This document shows, one piece after another, positions 7,237 through 14,856 of a stretch of 17,764 bases of DNA. The notes beneath the pieces were generated by a model that saw nothing but the letters and a program-made list of their open reading frames with translations, did no database searches and was not told the DNA's origin. Position 1 is the first letter of the stretch; each line of letters starts with the position of its first letter. Source of the stretch: an uncultured Thermoleophilia bacterium (GTDB lineage: Bacteria > Actinomycetota > Thermoleophilia > UBA2241); the NCBI GenBank assembly GCA_903912585.1, contig CAIWHY010000381.1, positions 1-17,764 on the forward strand, read 5' to 3'. The translations under genes were made by a program, and so were the position numbers.

Positions 7237-8466
7237 TCAGCCGCCCTCGTCGAGCTCGTCCGCGAGCTGTTCCACGAACAGGCCGACGTCGGTGACGATG
7301 CCGATGGCCTGGAAGGAGCCGCGGTCGGCCAGCTTGGTCACGACCGCGGGGTTGATGTCGGCGCACACGGTGCGCACGGCGGCCGGCAGCATGTTGCCGA
7401 CGGCGATGCTGTGCAGCATCGTGCTGAGCATGAGGCAGGCGCCGGCCTGCTGGGCGTACTGGCGCATCTCCGCCTGCGCCTGCATCACGTCGGTGATCAC
7501 TTCGGGCATCGGCCCGTCGTCGCGGATGCTGCCGGCGAGCACGAACGGGGTGCCGGTCTTGATGAGCGTGTACATGAGACCAGCGGTGAGGACGCCCTGG
7601 TCGACGGCGGCCTGGATGCCGCCGCAGCGGCGGATGGTGTTGATGGCGCGCAGGTGGTGCTCGTGGCCGCCGGGCACGGCGGTGCCTTCCCTGAGGTTGA
7701 TGCCGAGCGACGTGCCGTACAGGTTGCTCTCGATGTCGTGCGTGGCGACGGCGTTGCCGCCGAAGACGGCGCCGATGTAGCCCGCCTCGATGAGGCGGGC
7801 CAGGCTCGGCGCCGCGCCGGTGTGCACCACGGCCGGGCCGACGACCGCTATCGTCAATCGGCCCTCGTCCCTGACCTGCCTCAGGATGTGCGCCACTTCG
7901 TGGACGATCTGCGCCTTCGGCTTCTCGCTGCTCACCGCCGAGGCCATGAACTCGAACGGCTGACTCTCGCGCGAGCGCTCGAGCGGCAGCACGCGGATGC
8001 CCTTGTGGCCGGTCACCAGCAGGTCGCCGCTGCGCACGTCGTTCATCGCCACCGTCTCGGCCGTGGCGACCGTGAGGTCGACCCGGATGCCGCAGTCCAT
8101 CTCCGGATGCTCGACGCGGATCCAGTCGCCGTTCACGCGCACGAACGTCGTCAGATTCGTCGTGGAGTAGAACGGCTCCGGGAAGACGCCGTCCATGTCG
8201 GCCGCCGCCAGCTTCACGTCCTGCGGCTTGACGGCGACGACGCCGAACGCGGTGATCGCCGTGAGCAGCTCGTCGAGGTGCGCGGCGTCGCGCCCGAAGA
8301 TGCGCATCACCGCGTGCGACGGGTCGTCCTTCATGCGCCCGACATCGAAGGTGAGCATCTCGAACTCGCCCTCGAGGTCCATGATCTGGTCCATGATGTG
8401 CGGCATCATCAGCGAATCGATGAGGTGCCCCTCGATCTGAACGTCTTCGTATGGCTTGTCGGGCAT
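7237..8466 (-). CDS. TIGR00300-family protein, LOR/SDH domain; probable ornithine cyclodeaminase-type enzyme
   Basis: 409 residues, cytoplasmic. The N-terminal part (about 7-100: VQIEGHLIDSLMMPHIMDQI and following) is the LOR/SDH conserved domain. The C-terminal part has a nucleotide-binding-like fold with the family signatures GGNAVATHDIE (about 236-246), LYGTSLG (249-255) and GGHEHHLRAINTIRR (266-280). Homologues include the C-terminal half of cyanobacterial AgrE, which makes proline from ornithine after an arginine dihydrolase half, and stand-alone archaeal proteins reported as ornithine cyclodeaminases. Here only the cyclodeaminase-like part exists; the dihydrolase half is absent. The ATG at 8466 has GGGAGG 4 nt upstream. 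It is divergent from a small exported protein gene and convergent with the cyclase gene. Ornithine to proline plus ammonia is the best guess and fits the carbamoyltransferase further right; the activity is inferred from homology. Confidence 0.82.
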   Translation of the reverse strand: MPDKPYEDVQIEGHLIDSLMMPHIMDQIMDLEGEFEMLTFDVGRMKDDPSHAVMRIFGRDAAHLDELLTAITAFGVVAVKPQDVKLAAADMDGVFPEPFYSTTNLTTFVRVNGDWIRVEHPEMDCGIRVDLTVATAETVAMNDVRSGDLLVTGHKGIRVLPLERSRESQPFEFMASAVSSEKPKAQIVHEVAHILRQVRDEGRLTIAVVGPAVVHTGAAPSLARLIEAGYIGAVFGGNAVATHDIESNLYGTSLGINLREGTAVPGGHEHHLRAINTIRRCGGIQAAVDQGVLTAGLMYTLIKTGTPFVLAGSIRDDGPMPEVITDVMQAQAEMRQYAQQAGACLMLSTMLHSIAVGNMLPAAVRTVCADINPAVVTKLADRGSFQAIGIVTDVGLFVEQLADELDEGG

Positions 8467-8497
8467 GATGCCTCCCGTGGCAGCGTCGCGTAGGGCA

Positions 8498-8506
8498 AGG
8501 ATAGCA
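8498..8506 (-). promoter_or_regulatory. Possible extended -10 of the TIGR00300 gene
   Basis: TGCTATCCT on the minus strand (TGn followed by a TATAAT-like hexamer) would start a transcript near 8491 with a leader of about 25 nt that includes the Shine-Dalgarno. It mirrors a similar TGC-TAGCAT box for the divergent gene. No -35 was found. Confidence 0.3.
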
Positions 8507-8561
8507 GGCGAGTGCTGACGCCCGGCGACGGCGGACGCTGCGCCGTTGCTCCGCGAGGCGG

Positions 8562-8570
8562 TGCTAGCAT
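8562..8570 (+). promoter_or_regulatory. Extended -10 for a leaderless small-protein mRNA
   Basis: TGC-TAGCAT, then 6 nt, then the ATG at 8577. The expected transcription start coincides with the start codon, and no Shine-Dalgarno is present. Confidence 0.45.
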
Positions 8571-8576
8571 GGCCCC

Positions 8577-8990
8577 ATGTTCAAGAAGGTCCTGCTCATC
8601 GCGATCCCCGTGCTGATCGTGGCACTGCTGGCGGCGGTCGTCATCGTGCCGCCGCTTCTCAACCGCACCGTCACGATCGAGACGAGGGCCCTCGGCGTGT
8701 GGCAGGAGACGGGCGCGTCGGCGGCGCCATCGCCGTCGCCGTCGCCGGCCTACAGGCTGACCATCATCCGGACTCCGGGCGGCGCGTATGGTCACGACTA
8801 CTCGGTCACGTATACGCGCTCGTTCAAGGGAGCATTCCCGGCCGTCCTGGCCGGTGACGAGATCCACGTCTGGGGCGAGAACACCAAGGACATCGTGTGG
8901 GTGATCAACTACAACGCGCGCACCGACACCCTTCTCGTCACGCGCCCGGGTGGCCGCGACCTCCACGGGTTGCGCCGCGTCTCTAACTGA
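8577..8990 (+). CDS. Small membrane-anchored exported protein, function unknown
   Basis: 137 residues. I do not recognise a family. Residues 2-4 are FKK, followed by one strong hydrophobic helix (about 5-28), so it is either a signal-anchored protein or cleaved and secreted; no lipobox cysteine is present, and the mature part has none. A low-complexity Pro-Ser linker (PSPSPSP, about 51-57) then leads to a polar domain of about 80 residues rich in beta-prone stretches (YRLTIIR, YSVTYTR, DEIHVWG, IVWVINYN, TLLVTRPGG), predicted to lie outside the cell. The start is supported by the leaderless -10 just upstream. It is divergent from the TIGR00300 gene and followed, after a separate promoter, by the solute-binding protein. 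That it is a real gene is supported by clean signal, linker and domain order; its role is unknown. Confidence 0.65.
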   Translation: MFKKVLLIAIPVLIVALLAAVVIVPPLLNRTVTIETRALGVWQETGASAAPSPSPSPAYRLTIIRTPGGAYGHDYSVTYTRSFKGAFPAVLAGDEIHVWGENTKDIVWVINYNARTDTLLVTRPGGRDLHGLRRVSN

Positions 8991-9048
8991 CACGCCCCCC
9001 CAAGCCGGCGCGGGTCAGCTCGGCGCGGGCCGACTCCGCGCGGCCGAC

Positions 9049-9064
9049 CGGCGCGATCGCGCCG
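9049..9064. repeat. 16-bp perfect palindrome upstream of the solute-binding protein promoter
   Basis: CGGCGCGATCGCGCCG is fully self-complementary and ends 7 bp before the -35 box of the next gene. It could be an operator for a dimeric regulator, or as RNA the stem of a terminator for the gene ending at 8990, since it is followed by CCCCCTCTT. Chance palindromes are more common in GC-rich spacers. Confidence 0.35.
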
Positions 9065-9071
9065 CCCCCTC

Positions 9072-9100
9072 TTGACGCGCCTGTGGCGCGTTCCTATTGT
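9072..9100 (+). promoter_or_regulatory. Sigma-70-type promoter of the solute-binding protein gene
   Basis: TTGACG at 9072-9077, a 17-bp spacer, then TATTGT at 9095-9100. Transcription would start near 9107, giving a leader of about 55 nt to the ATG at 9162. This makes the in-frame TTG at 9072 an unlikely translation start, because it is part of the -35 box. Confidence 0.6.
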
Positions 9101-9161
9101 CGGCGCACACGGAACCGGCGCCGGGGTGGGCGCCGGTCCACCTGCGACAGGGGGAGCGGCG

Positions 9162-11000
9162 ATGACCGCGCGCGCGAGGCCGGCAGGCCTACTTCTCAAA
9201 GTGTCGCTGGCGCTGGTCGTGCTCGCGCTGCTGGCGGCCGCGGTCGGCGCTACCCGCGCGGCCGCCTCGACCAGCCCGTCGCCGGGCAGCGATTCGGTGC
9301 TCCACGTCGGCTGGGTGCAGGAGCCGGACAACCTCAACCCGTTCATCGGCATCCAGGGCACCGACTACATGCTCTGGCACATGAACTACGACTTCCTCGT
9401 CGGCTTCGACGCCAAGACGCTGGAGCCGCGGCCGGAGCTCGCCACCAAGTGGGAGGTGTCCCCGGACGGGAAGGTGTGGACGTTCACGATCCGCAGCGAC
9501 GCCAAGTGGCAGGACGGCCCCCCCGTCACGGCCAGCGACGTCGCCTTCACCTTCAACTACATCGTCGACAACAAGCTGCTGAACCTGGCCGCGTACACGA
9601 CCGGCATCGTCAAGGCGGTGGCCGTCGACGCCACGCACGTCCAGATCTACACGAGCGCGCCGAAGGCCAACATGCTCAAGATGATCGTCCCGATCCTCCC
9701 GGAGCATATCTGGAGCAAGGTGAGCGGCAAGGCGGCGTCGAGCTCTTACCAGAACAAGCCGCCGATCGTCGGCTCCGGGCCCTTCCAGATCACCGAGTGG
9801 CAGAAGGGCAAGTTCGTGCGCCTCGTCGCCAACAAGAGCTACTGGGGCGGCACGCCCAAGGTGAACGAGGTCATCTTTCAGCTCTACACCAACGCCGACA
9901 CGATGACGCAGGACCTCAAGCTCGGCACTATCGAAGGCGCCATCGACCTCCCCACCGCGCAGTTCAAGCCGCTCGGCAGCGTGCCGGGCATCACGACCAA
10001 CAGGGCGACCTCCTGGAGCTTCATCGAGCTCGCCATGAACTGCTACGACAGCCCCGCCTCCAAGGGCAACCCGGTGCTCAAGGACCCGCAGTTCCGCCAG
10101 GCGGTCAACTGGGCGGTCGACCGCCAGAAGGTCGTCGACGTGGCGTATCAGAGCTACGCCACCCTGGGCTCATCCCTCGTCGTGCCCTACTCCAAGTACC
10201 ACTGGGAGCCGCCGGCCGACCAGGCGTTCGCCTACGACCCCAACAAGGCCAACGCGATCCTCGACGCCGCCGGCTACAGGGACGTCAACGGCGACGGCTA
10301 CCGCGAGACCAAGGACGGCAAGAAGCTCACGCTGCGCTTCTACGCCACTACGGACTCCGTGCCCAACCAGACCGCCGGCAAGCTCATCGTCGACTGGCTG
10401 CGCAAGGTCGGCATCCGCCTCGATTTCCAGGTCATCGACGCCGGCGCGCTCATCAGCTACGAGTACTCGTACGCCGCGGGCAAGTACACGGCCGACTGGG
10501 ACCTGCTCATCTGGTACTGGGTCGAGGACGTGGACCCCAACTTCATCATGGACATCTACACGCCGCAGCAGATCGAGGGCTGGAACGACTGCGGCTGGAC
10601 CGATCCCGAGTACACCAAGCTCGATGCACAACAGATCCAGACCATCGACGAGGCCAAGCGCATCCCGATCGTGCAGCAGATGCAGCAGATCTTCTACCAA
10701 GGCGCGGCCTACGCCATCCTCGCCTACCCGTACCAGCTGGAGGCGTACAACACCGGCGCCTGGGAGGGCTGGGTCCACGTGCCCGGCCGGGCGCCGGGCG
10801 GGCAGCAGGGCGCCGTGCTCTACAGCTACAACAACATCGACACCTACCGGTTCGCGCACCTCAAGGTGGCAGGCACGACGGTGACCACCGGATCGTCAGC
10901 CAACGTGACCTGGATCGTCGTCGGCATCGGCGGGGCGATCGTCCTGCTCGGCGTGGTGTGGCTCGTGCGGCGCCGCGGCCGGCGCCGCGAGACCGAGTGA
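9162..11000 (+). CDS. Oligopeptide-type ABC solute-binding protein (SBP_bac_5) with C-terminal membrane anchor
   Basis: 612 residues. An N-terminal signal peptide (about 1-35, hydrophobic core LLKVSLALVVLALLAAA, likely cut after AAA) has no lipobox cysteine, so it is not a lipoprotein. The body (about 45-575) is a DppA/OppA-type binding domain with family segments such as EPDNLNPF, LEPRPELATKWEVSPDGK, W..RSDAKWQDG.PVTASDVAFTF and GSGPFQITEWQKGKFVRLVAN. Such proteins capture peptides, nickel or sugars for an ABC importer. Instead of a lipid anchor there is a C-terminal transmembrane helix (about 583-603) followed by RRRGRRRETE, which would hold it on the outer face of the membrane. The ATG at 9162 is chosen for the AGGGGGAG ribosome site and the upstream promoter. 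No ABC permease or ATPase gene lies nearby. The P1 peptidase gene follows 28 bp later. Ligand unknown; peptide is favoured. Confidence 0.9.
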   Translation: MTARARPAGLLLKVSLALVVLALLAAAVGATRAAASTSPSPGSDSVLHVGWVQEPDNLNPFIGIQGTDYMLWHMNYDFLVGFDAKTLEPRPELATKWEVSPDGKVWTFTIRSDAKWQDGPPVTASDVAFTFNYIVDNKLLNLAAYTTGIVKAVAVDATHVQIYTSAPKANMLKMIVPILPEHIWSKVSGKAASSSYQNKPPIVGSGPFQITEWQKGKFVRLVANKSYWGGTPKVNEVIFQLYTNADTMTQDLKLGTIEGAIDLPTAQFKPLGSVPGITTNRATSWSFIELAMNCYDSPASKGNPVLKDPQFRQAVNWAVDRQKVVDVAYQSYATLGSSLVVPYSKYHWEPPADQAFAYDPNKANAILDAAGYRDVNGDGYRETKDGKKLTLRFYATTDSVPNQTAGKLIVDWLRKVGIRLDFQVIDAGALISYEYSYAAGKYTADWDLLIWYWVEDVDPNFIMDIYTPQQIEGWNDCGWTDPEYTKLDAQQIQTIDEAKRIPIVQQMQQIFYQGAAYAILAYPYQLEAYNTGAWEGWVHVPGRAPGGQQGAVLYSYNNIDTYRFAHLKVAGTTVTTGSSANVTWIVVGIGGAIVLLGVVWLVRRRGRRRETE

Positions 11001-11028
11001 GCCGGCGACGCCCCGCGACGAGCGGCGC

Positions 11029-12162
11029 TTGAGGGCCCGGGACCTCGGCATCGAGCTAGGTCTCGGGCGTCCCGGCCCGCTGAACGCGATCACCGACGTC
11101 GGCGGCGTGCGCGTCGGGCACGAGACACTGATCGCGGGAGACGGGCCGCTGCGCGTCGGTGGGGGGCCGGTGCGGACCGGCGTGACGGTAGTGCTGCCGC
11201 ACGAAGGCGAGATCAGCGAGGCGCCGCTCTTCGCCGGCTGCCACCGGCTCAACGGCAACGGCGAGCTCACGGGCCTCGAGTGGATCCGCGAATCGGGGCT
11301 GCTCACCTCCCCGGTCGCCCTCACCAACACGCACTCGGTCGGCGTCGTGCGCGACGCGCTGGCGCGGCGCGAGATCGAGGCGCGCGGCCCCGGCAAGCTC
11401 TTCTGGAGCCTGCCGGTGGTGGGCGAGACATGGGACGGCTGCCTCAACGACGTCAACGGCCAGCACGTCACGGCGGCGCACGCGGCGGCGGCCGTGGCGA
11501 CGGCAGTCGGAGGCCCGGTGCCGGAGGGCAACGTCGGCGGCGGCACCGGCATGATCTGCCACGACTTCAAAGGCGGCTGCGGCACGGCGTCGCGCGTAGC
11601 CGACTGCGGCGGCCGGGCCTTCACGGTCGGCGCGCTCGTGCAGGCCAATCACGGCCGCCGCGAGCGCTTCCAGGTGAACGGCGTGCCGGTCGGACTGCTG
11701 ATCGGCGACGACGCAGTGCCGATTCCCGTCACGCCGGAGGAGACGCAAGCGGCCGGCGGCGCCGGCTCGATCATCGTGATCGTCGCCACCGACGCGCCGC
11801 TCCTGCCGCAGCAGCTCTCGCGCCTCGCCCAAAGAGCGGGGCTCGGCGTCGCGCTGCTCGGCGCCTGCGGCGACAACTACAGCGGCGACCTGATGCTCGC
11901 CTTCTCGACCGCCAACCGCGGCCTCACGAGCATGAGCTACGGGGAGCCTGGGCCGATCGGCTTTCCGCTCGAGATGCTCTCACTCGCCCACATCGACCCG
12001 CTCTTCGCGGCCGTGGTGGAGGCGACCGAGGAGGCGATCCTCAACGCTCTGTTGCAGGCCGAGACGATGACCGGCCGCGACGGCGTGACCGCCTACGCGC
12101 TCGACGGCGAGCGCCTGGCCGGGCTGCTCGACTGCTACGGCCGCCGGCGCTACCGGGGCTGA
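11029..12162 (+). CDS. P1-family (DmpA/BapA-like) aminopeptidase
   Basis: 377 residues, an N-terminal nucleophile hydrolase of peptidase family S58. These proteins are made as a single chain that cuts itself before a serine, giving alpha and beta subunits; the new N-terminal serine is then the nucleophile. Here the expected cut is between G246 and S247 in GGAGSIIVIVATDAPLLP. Other signatures: NAITDVGGVRVGHETL (19-34), the NGNGELTG segment (75-82), NTHSVGVVRDA (100-110) and the glycine-rich GNVGGGTGM (167-175). Characterised members release N-terminal D-, beta- or small L-amino acids from peptides. There is no signal peptide, so it is cytoplasmic. The start is a TTG at 11029 with a weak ribosome site; family alignment (R-A-R-D-L-G...) supports it. 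It lies 28 bp after the solute-binding protein gene and probably shares its transcript, suggesting uptake plus hydrolysis of a peptide. The exact substrate is open. Confidence 0.9.
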   Translation: MRARDLGIELGLGRPGPLNAITDVGGVRVGHETLIAGDGPLRVGGGPVRTGVTVVLPHEGEISEAPLFAGCHRLNGNGELTGLEWIRESGLLTSPVALTNTHSVGVVRDALARREIEARGPGKLFWSLPVVGETWDGCLNDVNGQHVTAAHAAAAVATAVGGPVPEGNVGGGTGMICHDFKGGCGTASRVADCGGRAFTVGALVQANHGRRERFQVNGVPVGLLIGDDAVPIPVTPEETQAAGGAGSIIVIVATDAPLLPQQLSRLAQRAGLGVALLGACGDNYSGDLMLAFSTANRGLTSMSYGEPGPIGFPLEMLSLAHIDPLFAAVVEATEEAILNALLQAETMTGRDGVTAYALDGERLAGLLDCYGRRRYRG

Positions 12163-12209
12163 AGCGGCCTCCGCACCAGCGCGACTCGGCCGCACCGCCG
12201 CGCAGGGGC

Positions 12210-13082
<873 letters not shown>

Positions 13083-13133
13083 CGTGGCCTCCTGTCTTCG
13101 CCTCCGAAGTGAGCCCCACGCGCCCAAAGCACG

Positions 13134-13174
13134 GACGGCGCCGGCGAGCCTCGCTCCCGCTCGCCGGCGCCGTC
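13134..13174 (-). terminator. Strong hairpin between permease and amidase genes
   Basis: Perfect 16-bp inverted repeat: arms 13134-13149 and 13159-13174 with a 9-nt loop. It starts 34 nt after the permease stop codon. No T-run follows on the minus strand, only CTTT, so it would be an I-shaped terminator or an mRNA-stabilising or attenuating hairpin. A smaller GCCTC/GAGGC hairpin (13189-13202) lies between it and the permease stop. A TAGACT hexamer on the minus strand at 13180-13175 could be a -10 starting a separate amidase transcript inside the stem. Confidence 0.6.
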
Positions 13175-13208
13175 AGTCTACTGTCTCAGCCTCGCGTGAG
13201 GCAGGTCT

Positions 13209-14810
13209 TCAGCTTGCGGGCGCGGGCTCGAGAGCGGACTCCGGCTCGGCCCGGGAGTCCGGCCCGGAAGCACCCGTGGCCGCCTCAAGGAGGTCGTCCT
13301 TCCCGACAAGACCCTTCTTGATGTTGCGGCGGCCCCAGGCCCAGAAGATGACGGTCACGAGGAAGAAGAAGCCCACGATGCTCAGCGTCACGGTCTCGAA
13401 GTAGGCGCGCGACACGCCCCACATGTCGCCGATGCTGTAGCTCTGCCCCAGCAGATTGTCGAGCAGCCCGGGCCAGAGCAGCGTGATCGTCGTGATGATG
13501 ATGATCGCCTCGGCGCCGATGACGGAGAGCCACAGGCCCACTTTGCCGCCGGGCACGTGGAACGGCCGCTTGCGGTCCGGGTACTTGCGGCGCAGCGTGA
13601 TCACGGACGGGAAGACGAGCAGGTACATCATCGCGGTCAGCGAGACGGTCACGGCGATGGTGACGGCGAAGAAGGACTCGAGGCTGCCCTTGGCGACCAG
13701 GAACACGACCACGACGAACGCCGAGCCGATGAGCGTCGAGAGGATGTTCATGGCGAACGGCGTGCCCTCCTTCGAGAACCGGCCCATCCAGAGCGGAGCC
13801 GCGCCGTCGAGCGCGGCGACGGCCTGCACGCGCACCGTCCCCTGCTGCCAAACGGTCCCCGTGCTGATTGCCGTCAGGATGACGAGCACGCCGAGCAGGT
13901 AGTTGAACGCTGTGCTCGCGCCACCGAGCACTACCGACACGGAGGCGTAGGCATCTGTGAACCCGGCGACCTTCGAGAGCGCATCGCCGGGCATCACGAG
14001 GAGCACGCCGAGGATCATCGAACCGGTGACCAGCGAGGCGATGATCCCGGAGCGGACGATCATCTTGGGAATGTCCTTCTGCGGGTCCTTCATCTCCTCC
14101 GAAGCGCCCGTGGAGAGCTCGAAGCCGACGAAGAGGAACTGCAGGAGTCCGATGACGGCGAGGAACCCGACGATCGACGGCTTGAGATCGGAGACGGTGA
14201 TGGTGCCGGCGGGCTTGCCCTTCGTGAACAGGAACACCACCACAAGGGCCAGGAAGATCGCCCAGGTCAGGAGCCGGACGATCGTCCCGATGGCGCCGGC
14301 CCACTTGCCCCACTTGAGCTCGATCCAGGAGAGGGCCGTGCAGGCCCACACGACGCCCAGGCCGACGGCGATCGAGCCCCACGTGCCCAGCGGGTTGTGC
14401 GGCAGGAAGAAGCTGTTGGCCGCCGCGACGACGACCGCCGCCACGGTACTTCCGACCCACACCGGGTTGGACATCCAGTAGAAGGTGGCCGTGTAGGCGC
14501 CGGCGAGCCGGCCGTAGGCGAGACGCGTCCACACGTAGGGTCCGCCTTCATACGGGAAGGCGGAGCCCAGCTCGGAGACGATCATCCCGTAGGGCACGAG
14601 ATAGACGACGATCAGGACGACCAGCCAGACGAGCGCCTGGCCCATCCCGACTGCGGCAGTCACCGCGATGGTGTCGATCGCGATCAGCGCCGCCAGGGTG
14701 ATGAAGACCAGGTCGATGCGGCGCAGCGACTTCTTGAGCTTCTCGCGCTCCTGCCCCATGGCGTTCGCCGGCGGCAGCGCGAGGGTGTTGCCCGGACTCG
14801 TGGTGCTCAT
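13209..14810 (-). CDS. APC-family amino acid/polyamine permease
   Basis: 533 residues, about 12 predicted membrane helices, cytoplasmic membrane. The first helix region (about 30-52) follows a charged KLKKSLRRID segment. The segment ELGSAFPYEGGPYVWTRLAYG (about 81-101) is the conserved helix 2-3 signature of amino acid-polyamine-organocation permeases, and FVGFELSTGASEEMKDPQKDIPK (about 225-247) is the typical helix 6-loop motif. The tail (about 500-533) is acidic and Ala/Pro-rich. The ATG at 14810 has AGGGAG upstream. The gene starts 46 bp after the carbamoyltransferase stop on the same strand, so the two are probably one transcript. By analogy with agmatine/putrescine and arginine/ornithine exchangers that accompany carbamoyltransferases, it may bring in the substrate of that enzyme or export its product. 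The substrate is inferred from context only. Confidence 0.88.
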   Translation of the reverse strand: MSTTSPGNTLALPPANAMGQEREKLKKSLRRIDLVFITLAALIAIDTIAVTAAVGMGQALVWLVVLIVVYLVPYGMIVSELGSAFPYEGGPYVWTRLAYGRLAGAYTATFYWMSNPVWVGSTVAAVVVAAANSFFLPHNPLGTWGSIAVGLGVVWACTALSWIELKWGKWAGAIGTIVRLLTWAIFLALVVVFLFTKGKPAGTITVSDLKPSIVGFLAVIGLLQFLFVGFELSTGASEEMKDPQKDIPKMIVRSGIIASLVTGSMILGVLLVMPGDALSKVAGFTDAYASVSVVLGGASTAFNYLLGVLVILTAISTGTVWQQGTVRVQAVAALDGAAPLWMGRFSKEGTPFAMNILSTLIGSAFVVVVFLVAKGSLESFFAVTIAVTVSLTAMMYLLVFPSVITLRRKYPDRKRPFHVPGGKVGLWLSVIGAEAIIIITTITLLWPGLLDNLLGQSYSIGDMWGVSRAYFETVTLSIVGFFFLVTVIFWAWGRRNIKKGLVGKDDLLEAATGASGPDSRAEPESALEPAPAS

Positions 14811-14856
14811 CGCTTTCTCCCTGTTGCGAATGGCGCGGCGCGCCTGATTGCCGATC

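Noticed and set aside
7201..8493. 430-residue open frame on the plus strand
   Set aside because: It mirrors the TIGR00300 gene and has the usual antisense composition (His/Arg/Asp/Val-rich).
8727..8749. Short GCC/GTC tandem repeat
   Set aside because: It encodes the Ser-Pro linker of the small exported protein and is explained by that coding role.
9053..9060. GCGATCGC resembling the cyanobacterial HIP1 repeat
   Set aside because: I noticed it only as part of a larger palindrome; a cyanobacterial highly iterated repeat would be expected many times in 17 kb.
9072..9161. Upstream TTG start for the solute-binding protein
   Set aside because: The TTG is part of a TTGACG-N17-TATTGT promoter. The ATG at 9162 has a strong ribosome site and opens directly into a signal peptide.
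12164..12193. Weak inverted repeat between the convergent peptidase and amidase genes
   Set aside because: Only 6-bp GCGGCC/GGCCGC arms with an 18-nt loop and no T-tract; expected by chance at this GC content.
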